Shown here piece after piece: positions 1 through 5,444 of a stretch of DNA of 10,428 nt (positions are counted from its first letter, which is position 1; each line of letters begins with the position of its first letter). This stretch comes from an uncultured beta proteobacterium (lineage in GTDB: Bacteria; Pseudomonadota; Gammaproteobacteria; Burkholderiales; SG8-39). The stretch is taken from NCBI GenBank assembly GCA_902826155.1, contig CADEDU010000059.1, positions 1 through 10,428 of the forward strand, in the 5' to 3' direction. The translations under genes and the position numbers were made by a program. The notes below the pieces were generated by a model that did no database searches, was not told where the DNA came from, and saw only the letters and a program-made list of their open reading frames with translations.

Positions 1-554
1 TGTACTCGTTCTTCGTCATGTTCACGATCGGCATCACCAAGGGCCGCTGGAACACCCTGGTGACCGAACTGCAGCAGTTCAAGATGGACTTCGACGCCAA
101 TCAGCCGCTGTGGCGGGTGATGCCCGAGTTCGTGCAGGCGCACCCCGCGTACGAGCGCATCGGCCTGAAGGAACTGTCGCTGCAGATCCACGAGGAATAC
201 AAGAAGCACGACATCGGCCGTGTCACGACCGAGACCTACCTCTCGCGCATGGAACCGGTGATGAAACCCTCCGATGCGTTCGAGTGCCTGGCGCATCGCA
301 AGGTCGATCGCGTGCCGATCGACGAACTCGAGGGGCGCGTGACCACCATGCTCGTTACCCCCTACCCGCCGGGCATACCGCTGCTGATTCCGGGCGAGCG
401 CTTCAACCGCTCGATCGTCGAGTACCTCAAGTTCGCCCGTTCGTTCAACGAGCGGTTCCCCGGGTTCGACACCGACGTCCACGGCCTGGTGATCGAGAAG
501 AACAAGGGCGGCGACCGATACTTCGTCGACTGCGTGCGGGTCAACGGCAAGTAG
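1..554 (+). CDS. Orn/Lys/Arg decarboxylase, C-terminal part (5' truncated by window)
   Basis: The coding frame is open from the first full codon at position 3, so the gene begins upstream of the window; the first Met (18) is internal. About 183 C-terminal residues are present. They match the C-terminal part of fold-type I PLP-dependent ornithine/lysine/arginine decarboxylases: FTIGITKGRW near the start, a region with FDANQPL, and the conserved PYPPGIPLLIPGER block, then a final domain with FPGFDTDVHG. These enzymes decarboxylate basic amino acids to putrescine, cadaverine or agmatine in the cytoplasm. The PLP-binding lysine and the N-terminal wing lie outside the window, so substrate and integrity cannot be judged. 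It ends 54 nt before the UbiD gene on the same strand. A polyamine link to the PuuD-like gene at 2758 is possible but unproven. Family assignment is strong; choice among ornithine, lysine and arginine is open. Confidence 0.9.
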   Translation, partial: YSFFVMFTIGITKGRWNTLVTELQQFKMDFDANQPLWRVMPEFVQAHPAYERIGLKELSLQIHEEYKKHDIGRVTTETYLSRMEPVMKPSDAFECLAHRKVDRVPIDELEGRVTTMLVTPYPPGIPLLIPGERFNRSIVEYLKFARSFNERFPGFDTDVHGLVIEKNKGGDRYFVDCVRVNGK

Positions 555-608
555 CCCGGCGTTCGGCTAAGCTTTATACAAATCACCACCTGAGGACGAG
601 ACGCGACC
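555..608 (+). promoter_or_regulatory. Leader of the UbiD gene: AT-rich -10-like stretch and weak RBS
   Basis: This 54-nt gap holds an AT-rich island, unusual in this GC-rich window, with TTATACA at 574-580 resembling a sigma70 -10 box. No convincing -35 hexamer lies 16-18 nt upstream. A purine-rich GAGGACGAG at 592-600 can serve as ribosome-binding site, with AGGA about 12 nt before the ATG at 609, slightly long. The UbiD gene may therefore have its own promoter and not only read-through from the decarboxylase upstream. This is a motif judgement by eye. Confidence 0.3.
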
Positions 609-2177
609 ATGAATCAGCCCACCGCCAAATCCGCCGTCAAACCCGACGCCACCAGCCTGCGCTCCGCGGTCGAATGGCTGCGCGCCGAAGGCCTGCTGAT
701 GGAAACCGACAAGCCGGTGAGCGGCGACCTCGAACTGACCGGCCTGCAGAAGCACTTCGACGGCAGCTGTCCGATGCTGTTCAACAACGTCAAGGGCTAT
801 CCGCACGCGCGTGCGATCACCAACCTGTTCGCCGACATGCGCATCGTCGATCGCATGTTCGGCTTCGACAATCCCACCGAGCGCACCCGCGCACTGGCCA
901 AGGCGCTCAACAAGCCGGTTCCGCCGGTGGTCATCGATTCGAAGCAGGCGCCGGTGCAAGAGCACGTCATCACCGACAAGCTCGACGTCAACAAGTGGAT
1001 CATGACGATCCGCCACACCGCGCTCGAGTCCGAACTCACCATCGGCTCGGGCATTCGTCTGTTGTCGGGCAAGACCTTCGATCATGGCACCGACATGGGC
1101 TACAACCGGATGAACTTCCGCTGGGGCAACGTCGGCACGTTCCAGATCTCGCCCGGCTCGCACATGTGGCAGGTGTTCACCGAGCACTACAAGGAAGAGC
1201 GCATTCCGATCACGATGAACTTCGGCGTGCCCCCGGCGTGCACGATGATGGCCGGCGCGGGCTTCGACTATGTGATCCTGCCCAAGGGCTGCGATGAAGT
1301 GGGCGTCGCAGGCGCGATTCAGGGTTCGCCGGTGCGGCTGGTGAAGGCGAAGACCGTCGATGCGATGGCGCTCGCCGATGCCGAGTACGTGCTCGAGGGA
1401 TACATCGTGCCGCGCGACAAGCGCTACGAGACGGCCGAAGCCGAGCGCGAAGGCGTGCAGGGCAAGACGTTCTTCCACCCCGAGTGGGCCGGCTACATGG
1501 GCAAGGCGTACAAGGCGCCGACGTTCCACGTCACCGCGATCACGATGCGCAAGCCCGAAGGCAAGCCGATCATCTTCCCGCTCGGCGTGCACATGTTCGA
1601 CGATTCGAACATCGACACGACGATCCGCGAAGCGGCGATCTTTGAGCTGTGCAACCGGCTGCAGCCCGGCATCATCCAGGACGTGCACATTCCCTATTCG
1701 ATGACCGACTGGGGCGGCTGCATCATTCAGGTCAAGAAGCGCAACAAGATCGAGGAAGGCTGGCAGCGCAATTTCCTGGGTGCGATCCTGTCGTGCTCGC
1801 AGGGCATGCGCCTCGCCATCGCGGTGAGCGAAGACACCGACATCTACTCGATGGACGACATCATGTGGTGTCTCACCACGCGCGTGAATCCGAAGACCGA
1901 CATCCTCAATCCGATTCCTGGCGGGCGCGGCCAGACCTTCATGCCGGCCGAGCGCATGACCGCCGGCGACAAGGCCTGGACCGCATCGAACACCCTGTTC
2001 GAAGGCGGCATGGGCATCGACGCGACGGTGCCGTTCGGCTACGAGCAGGACTTCCACCGGCCGGTCTATCCGATCGACAAGGTCAAGCCCGAAGACTTCT
2101 TCAACGATCAACAGATCGCCAAGATGAAGGCGCGCATGGAAGGCTGGGTGCTCTCGCTCGCGCGAACCGGGCGCTAG
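609..2177 (+). CDS. UbiD-family prFMN-dependent decarboxylase (AroY-C / gallate decarboxylase type)
   Basis: The 522-residue product is full length for the family. UbiD enzymes use prenylated FMN to decarboxylate, reversibly in some cases, aromatic or unsaturated carboxylic acids in the cytoplasm. Visible family features: PMLFNNVKGYPHAR (residues 55-68), closely matching the AMMFNNIKGYPHSR block I recall from Klebsiella/Enterobacter AroY subunit C; the prFMN/metal-binding stretch with N166 and R167 (GYNRMNFRWG); GVAGA (232-236); the acidic AE-YV-LEG motif with E259 and E263, which with R167 match the family's catalytic Arg/Glu set; QVKKRNK in the C-terminal half; and a late GGRGQTF segment. 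This suggests a hydroxyaromatic acid decarboxylase (protocatechuate, 4-hydroxybenzoate or gallate-like substrate) rather than ubiquinone UbiD, but the substrate is not fixed by sequence. The small subunit D of some AroY complexes is not seen. The cofactor partner UbiX lies 4.3 kb downstream. Confidence 0.93.
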   Translation: MNQPTAKSAVKPDATSLRSAVEWLRAEGLLMETDKPVSGDLELTGLQKHFDGSCPMLFNNVKGYPHARAITNLFADMRIVDRMFGFDNPTERTRALAKALNKPVPPVVIDSKQAPVQEHVITDKLDVNKWIMTIRHTALESELTIGSGIRLLSGKTFDHGTDMGYNRMNFRWGNVGTFQISPGSHMWQVFTEHYKEERIPITMNFGVPPACTMMAGAGFDYVILPKGCDEVGVAGAIQGSPVRLVKAKTVDAMALADAEYVLEGYIVPRDKRYETAEAEREGVQGKTFFHPEWAGYMGKAYKAPTFHVTAITMRKPEGKPIIFPLGVHMFDDSNIDTTIREAAIFELCNRLQPGIIQDVHIPYSMTDWGGCIIQVKKRNKIEEGWQRNFLGAILSCSQGMRLAIAVSEDTDIYSMDDIMWCLTTRVNPKTDILNPIPGGRGQTFMPAERMTAGDKAWTASNTLFEGGMGIDATVPFGYEQDFHRPVYPIDKVKPEDFFNDQQIAKMKARMEGWVLSLARTGR

Positions 2178-2181
2178 AGAG

Positions 2182-2210
2182 CCGGCGCGCAACACGATAG
2201 AGCGCGCCGG
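2182..2210 (+). terminator. Perfect 9-bp inverted repeat just after the UbiD stop
   Basis: CCGGCGCGC (2182-2190) and GCGCGCCGG (2202-2210) are perfect reverse complements around an 11-nt loop, starting 4 nt after the UbiD stop codon. An RNA stem of nine G-C pairs would be very stable. No T-run follows (ATTCGGATTG), so it is not a classical intrinsic terminator. It could be a 3'-end stabilising hairpin, a terminator working with other factors, or a protein-binding palindrome near the start of the next gene. Confidence 0.45.
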
Positions 2211-2246
2211 ATTCGGATTGCGCACGCTCGCGCGGATGATTGCCGG

Positions 2247-2711
2247 TTGAGCGACTCCCTGCGCGTCGAGATCGAATGCTTTCTCGACGCCCACCACGTC
2301 ATGAGCCTGGCGACGCTGGTGGACGGGGAGCCGCACGCCACGTCGCTGTTCTACGCCCGCGACGGGCTCGAACTGATCTGGACTTCTGACGCAAACACGC
2401 GTCATTCGCTCGCGGTGGCAGCGCCCACCCGCGTCAGCGCGACGGTCGCGCCCGACTATCACGACTTCAAGACGATTCGCGGCCTGAACATCGAAGGCGT
2501 GGCGTCGCGTCTGGCCGACGATGCCGCGATCGTCCGGGCCCGCCGCTGCATGGAAGCGCGTTACGCCTTCCTGCGCGAGCTGGCGAGCGGACCACCGCCG
2601 TTGCGCGCGGCGTACGCCAAGGCCGCGTTCTACGTGTTGCGGCCTTCGCGCATCACCTTCATCGACAACACCAAGGGCTTCGGGCACAAGGCTATACTCG
2701 ATTCTCCGTAG
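2247..2711 (+). CDS. YhbP/UPF0306-like FMN-split-barrel (pyridoxamine phosphate oxidase-like) protein
   Basis: The 154-residue product fits the single-domain pyridoxamine 5'-phosphate oxidase-like split-barrel fold. Visible features are the N-terminal helix then the strand pair HHVMSLATLVDGEPHATSLFYA (two parts, residues 15-36), WTSDANTRHSLAV (about 48-60), a central IEGVASRL strand (about 82-89) and the C-terminal IDNTKGFGHKAIL. That last motif is close to the TDNTLGFGKK ending of E. coli YhbP/UPF0306. Members of this superfamily often bind FMN or other flavins/haem, but YhbP itself has no firmly known reaction. The start is a TTG at 2247: no in-frame ATG lies nearby upstream, and the ATG at 2236 is out of frame. 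The RBS is weak. It follows the UbiD gene by 69 nt and precedes the amidotransferase gene by 46 nt. Fold assignment is good; function is unknown. Confidence 0.8.
   Translation: MSDSLRVEIECFLDAHHVMSLATLVDGEPHATSLFYARDGLELIWTSDANTRHSLAVAAPTRVSATVAPDYHDFKTIRGLNIEGVASRLADDAAIVRARRCMEARYAFLRELASGPPPLRAAYAKAAFYVLRPSRITFIDNTKGFGHKAILDSP
2693..2698 (+). promoter_or_regulatory. Candidate -10 box (TATACT) upstream of the PuuD-like gene
   Basis: TATACT matches the sigma70 -10 consensus at five of six positions and stands out in GC-rich sequence. It lies inside the 3' end of the split-barrel gene, 60 nt before the ATG at 2758. The expected -35 position (about 2670-2675, ACCAAG) is poor. It would let the amidotransferase and NIPSNAP genes be transcribed independently of UbiD. 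Judged by eye only. Confidence 0.3.
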
Positions 2712-2757
2712 ACGAGGCTCAGCGAACCCGGCAGGTCATTCCTCGTCGTCGGTCCTC

Positions 2758-3507
2758 ATGCCGCGCAAGCCGCTCGTCGCCATCAGTGCCTGCGTCCGCG
2801 AGATCTCGGACGCGCCCTTCCATGCCGTCAACGAGAAGTACCTGCGCGCGATCGTCGAGCTCGCCGACGCGGTGCCGGTGGTGTTGCCGGCGTTGGGCGA
2901 TTCGGTCGAGGTGCGCGAGCTGATTGACACGTTCGACGGCTTTCTCTTCACCGGCAGTCCATCGGACGTCGAGCCGCACCGCTACGGCGGTCCGCCCAGC
3001 CGCGAGGGCAGCAAGCACGACCCACGGCGCGATTCGACCACCTTGCCGCTCATGCAGGCGCTGCTCGACGAAGAGCGTCCGCTGCTCGCCATCTGCCGCG
3101 GCTTTCAGGAGTTGAACGTAGCTTGCGGCGGCACGCTGCATCAGCACGTGCACGAGTTGCCGGGCAAGCTCGACCACCGCGCGCCGCCGCGCGAGTTGCC
3201 GGTCGAGAAGCGCTTCGCGCCCGAGCATCACACGGTGCGGTTCTACAGCGATTCCACGCTGGGCCGGTTGGCCGGGCAGACCGAGTACATGGTCAATTCA
3301 CTGCATCGCCAGGGGATCGACCGGTTGGGCGAGGGCCTGGTCGTGGAGGCGGTGGCGCCCGACGGGCTGATCGAGGCGGTGCGCTACGCCGATGCGCGAA
3401 GCACCATCATCGGCGTGCAGTGGCACCCGGAGGCGTGCATCTATCGCGACAGCTTCTCGCGCGCGATCTTCGAACAATTCGGCGCGGCAATGCGCGAGCG
3501 CGGTTGA
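2758..3507 (+). CDS. Class I glutamine amidotransferase-like gamma-glutamyl hydrolase (PuuD-like, peptidase C26)
   Basis: The 249-residue product has the full triad of class I amidotransferase-like hydrolases: nucleophile C113 in AICRGFQELN, with the following GGTLHQ that is typical of PuuD, and H223/E225 in QWHPE. GFLFTGSPSDVEP (61-73) is the oxyanion-side strand-loop. PuuD hydrolyses gamma-glutamyl-GABA in bacterial putrescine breakdown; relatives cut other gamma-glutamyl amides. The length is normal for PuuD. The ATG at 2758 is the only in-frame ATG after the preceding gene's stop; the sequence before it (CCTCGTCGTCGGTCCTC) is pyrimidine-rich and lacks a Shine-Dalgarno sequence, so initiation may be weak or coupled. 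The stop codon lies inside a tandem repeat. The putrescine role is supported only by family and by the Orn/Lys/Arg decarboxylase fragment 2.2 kb upstream; hydrolysis of another gamma-glutamylated amine is equally possible. Confidence 0.85.
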   Translation: MPRKPLVAISACVREISDAPFHAVNEKYLRAIVELADAVPVVLPALGDSVEVRELIDTFDGFLFTGSPSDVEPHRYGGPPSREGSKHDPRRDSTTLPLMQALLDEERPLLAICRGFQELNVACGGTLHQHVHELPGKLDHRAPPRELPVEKRFAPEHHTVRFYSDSTLGRLAGQTEYMVNSLHRQGIDRLGEGLVVEAVAPDGLIEAVRYADARSTIIGVQWHPEACIYRDSFSRAIFEQFGAAMRERG

Positions 3508-3565
3508 CGTTGCGAGCGCACCTGGGATTGCGAGCGCGGTTGAAGTTGCGAGCGCACCTGAAAAC
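3494..3565 (+). repeat. 36-bp tandem duplication built from four 18-bp units
   Basis: Four consecutive 18-nt units occur at 3494-3511, 3512-3529, 3530-3547 and 3548-3565, each starting GCGAGCGC. Units 1 and 3 (GCGAGCGCGGTTGA plus CGTT or AGTT) differ at one base; units 2 and 4 share GCGAGCGCACCTG and differ in the tail. The array is therefore an 18-bp doubling followed by a 36-bp doubling. The first unit contains the TGA stop of the PuuD-like gene (3505-3507), and the array ends 9 nt before the NIPSNAP ATG, filling nearly the whole intergenic gap. Unit 3 repeats the GGTTGA stop context. Confidence 0.85.
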
Positions 3566-3574
3566 GAGGTCATC

Positions 3575-4291
3575 ATGTTGATCGAACATCGTGCCTACAC
3601 CCTCAAACCGAGCAACCTCGAGCGCTTCTACGCGTTGCAGCTGGAGCGTGGCTTCGAGCTGGTACGGCCGATCATGGAGCGGTTGATCGGCTACTTCACG
3701 GTCTTGAGCGGACCGCTCGATCAGGTGGTGCATCTGTATCGCTTCGACAGCTACGACGACTGGACCAGGCGCCTGCACGGTCTTTACGGCGTCACTGCAT
3801 TGGAGCCCTACTTCAAGGGCGTGCGCCCGCTGATGCTCGCGCAGGAGAATCGATTTCTCGCGCCGGCACCGATCGCGGCACTCACGCCGCTGCTGGGCAA
3901 CGGCAACGACTGGCTGCCAGGATCGAAGGTGTGGATGGACGCTGCTTCAGAGCCCGAGATGGTGGTGGAGGAGTCGACGCTGGTCATGGTTCCCGGTTCG
4001 CTGCCGGTGTACTGGGCCGCGTATCGCGAGCATCTGGCTGCCGCCGAGTCGGTCGCGGCGCGGTACTTGGTGGGCTGCTTCAACACGCTCGTCGGACGTC
4101 AGCATCAGGTGGTGCACTACCGCGCCTATCCGAGTTTGGCGGCGTGCCGGGCGCATCGCCAGATGTTGTCCGAGGACGCCTCGTGGCAGGCGTTCATGCG
4201 CACCGTAAGCGCGATGACCGCGAGCAACGACGTCAAGCTGCTCGCGCCGGCGCCGATCGCGGCGATGGTGCCGTTGTTCCGGCAGCCCTGA
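3575..4291 (+). CDS. NIPSNAP family protein with two tandem domains
   Basis: The 238-residue product is a NIPSNAP (dimeric alpha/beta barrel, ferredoxin-like) protein. The first domain, residues 1-105, opens with IEHRAYTLKPSNLERFYAL, a typical NIPSNAP start, and contains QVVHLYRFDSYDDW. The second, about 120-238, contains HQVVHYRAYPSLAAC. Both end in nearly the same motif, FLAPAPIAALTPL and LLAPAPIAAMVPL, showing an internal duplication. Bacterial NIPSNAP proteins often sit in aromatic or xenobiotic catabolic clusters, but no reaction is firmly known. The start at 3575 is chosen because GAGGT (3566-3570) lies 4 nt before it and homology begins there; the frame is open further upstream (to 3392) but that part is another frame of the previous gene and the repeat. 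The 3' end is 17 nt from the convergent kinase-HAD gene. Confidence 0.85.
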   Translation: MLIEHRAYTLKPSNLERFYALQLERGFELVRPIMERLIGYFTVLSGPLDQVVHLYRFDSYDDWTRRLHGLYGVTALEPYFKGVRPLMLAQENRFLAPAPIAALTPLLGNGNDWLPGSKVWMDAASEPEMVVEESTLVMVPGSLPVYWAAYREHLAAAESVAARYLVGCFNTLVGRQHQVVHYRAYPSLAACRAHRQMLSEDASWQAFMRTVSAMTASNDVKLLAPAPIAAMVPLFRQP

Positions 4292-4308
4292 TCCGAGTCG
4301 CGCCGGCG

Positions 4309-5346
4309 TCAGCGGCTGATCAACTGATCGATCGCGCCCAGGTGTGGCAGCAACCGATCGGCGCCGCAGCGCGTGAGCATGGCGCTGTCGGCCGCCCCGG
4401 TCAGCACGCCTAACGAATACGTTCCCGCACCTCGCGAAGCATCGACGTCGAGCGGCGTGTCGCCGACGTACAGCGCCTCGCCCGCGGCAACGCCGAGCAT
4501 GTCCAGGCATTTCACCAGCCCTTCCGGATCAGGTTTGCGCCTGGCCACATCCGAACCGGTGACGATCGCATCGAAGTAGCCGGCAAGCCCGAAGCCGCGC
4601 AGCACGTCGATCACTTCACCCTGCGCCGAGGTCACGATGCCGAGCTTGAGTCCGCGCGCATGCAACCCTGCGAGCGCAGCGTGGACGTGGTCGAACGGAC
4701 GCGCCTGCTCGCTCAGTACCCGCGGCCACTCGCGCCGCGCGGTGGCCGACATGGTTTTCATGCGCGCGTCGCGATCGGGCGTGCCATCCGGCACCACCGC
4801 GCGCCAGAAGCTTTGCGCGGTCGACAGGGAATGGCGGATCTGTTCCATGCTCACTGCGTAGCCGAACGGCTCGGCCGCCAGGCGTGCGATCTCGAAATAG
4901 GCGGGGACCGAGTCGAGCAGCGTGCCATCGACATCGAACATCACGGCGCGCACGGCAAACGGGCGGAATGCGCGTGCGGCGACGCGATGACCGTCGTCCA
5001 GGCGCAGATGCTCGCGCACATGGATCGCCGCAATCAGTTCGACGGTGTCGTCGGGATATCCCTGGACATCGGGGACGACTGCCGCTGCGGGAACGCCGTC
5101 GATCGAGAAAGCGTGGCAGCGTGCCGTGCAGAAATTCGAGCTTGCCGGGGGCAGCAGTGCGTGACCGGTCGCGCTGCGGATCGCCGACCAGTTGGTCAGG
5201 CTCGCTGCGTCGGCGAGACGCAGATTCAGAGTGCCGGGAAACGGATCGATGCCAAGGTGTTCGACGGTCTGACGCACGACCCAGTCGAGCCGGGTGAAGC
5301 CGGCGGCCTCGCCACGTCCGCGTACCACGCTGCCTGCAATCTCCAT
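4309..5346 (-). CDS. Fusion of CTP-dependent riboflavin kinase-like domain (DUF120/RibK) and HAD hydrolase
   Basis: The 345-residue product has two parts. Residues 1-125 resemble archaeal CTP-dependent riboflavin kinase (Methanocaldococcus MJ0056 type): GSVVRGRGEA (5-14) for the G-x-G-E loop, PGTLNLRL (37-44) with T39 and N41 at the Mg/nucleotide motif, a VVP strand (90-92), VELIA (102-106), and REHLRLDDGHRV (111-122) matching the archaeal LRE-x-LKDGDVI ending. Residues 131-345 are a HAD phosphatase: D138 and D140 in FDVDGTLLDS, a helical cap (about 150-230), T239 (motif II), K271 in RRKPDP (motif III), and G295-D296 with D300 (motif IV); all catalytic residues are present. The start at 5346 is chosen because homology begins there, GAGGACG lies about 9-11 nt upstream, and it avoids overlap with the divergent gene; the frame itself is open to 5523. 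The kinase would make FMN from riboflavin and CTP; the HAD substrate is unknown. Bacteria normally use RibF, so this looks dedicated to the adjacent UbiX genes. The archaeal GEG is GEA here and the usual Pro after EIIA is Ala, so activity needs proof. Confidence 0.82.
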   Translation of the reverse strand: MEIAGSVVRGRGEAAGFTRLDWVVRQTVEHLGIDPFPGTLNLRLADAASLTNWSAIRSATGHALLPPASSNFCTARCHAFSIDGVPAAAVVPDVQGYPDDTVELIAAIHVREHLRLDDGHRVAARAFRPFAVRAVMFDVDGTLLDSVPAYFEIARLAAEPFGYAVSMEQIRHSLSTAQSFWRAVVPDGTPDRDARMKTMSATARREWPRVLSEQARPFDHVHAALAGLHARGLKLGIVTSAQGEVIDVLRGFGLAGYFDAIVTGSDVARRKPDPEGLVKCLDMLGVAAGEALYVGDTPLDVDASRGAGTYSLGVLTGAADSAMLTRCGADRLLPHLGAIDQLISR

Positions 5347-5444
5347 CCGCGCTTCGTCCTCGCTTGCAATCGCGGCGCAGCATAACAAAGGCGCGAGTCG
5401 TGATGCGGTATTCTCGCCGGCTCCGAGGATGGTGAGGTGTTCCG
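5347..5444. promoter_or_regulatory. Divergent intergenic region between kinase-HAD gene and Bug-UbiX-amidohydrolase operon
   Basis: This 98-nt gap must carry the starts of both transcripts. On the minus strand TATGCT (complement of 5379-5384) is a possible -10 for the kinase-HAD gene. On the plus strand TATTCT (5409-5414) is a possible -10 for the Bug gene. Neither has a good -35. A clear palindromic operator was not seen. Shared divergent control of the two units is plausible from geometry. Confidence 0.4.
5434..5439 (+). promoter_or_regulatory. Ribosome-binding site of the Bug gene
   Basis: GAGGTG lies 5 nt before the ATG at 5445, the strongest Shine-Dalgarno match in the window, and fixes this start. 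Confidence 0.6.

Noticed and set aside
110..1297. 395-codon plus-strand open frame across the first two genes
   Set aside because: It is Arg/Ala/His-rich low-complexity protein in a shifted frame, spanning two well-supported genes.
567..2687. 706-codon open frame on the minus strand antisense to UbiD and the split-barrel gene
   Set aside because: Its product is rich in Arg, His, Val and Asp with no recognisable domain, as expected from the complement of GC-rich genes; the plus strand has clear UbiD and split-barrel motifs over the same bases.
3494..3565. CRISPR array
   Set aside because: Units are 18 bp and directly abutting, with no unique spacers and no cas genes.
3392..3574. Upstream extension of the NIPSNAP frame
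   Set aside because: It overlaps the PuuD-like gene in another frame and runs through the tandem repeat; NIPSNAP homology and an RBS start at 3575.
4292..4308. Bidirectional terminator between the convergent NIPSNAP and kinase-HAD genes
   Set aside because: The gap is only 17 nt with no stem and T-run that I can see.
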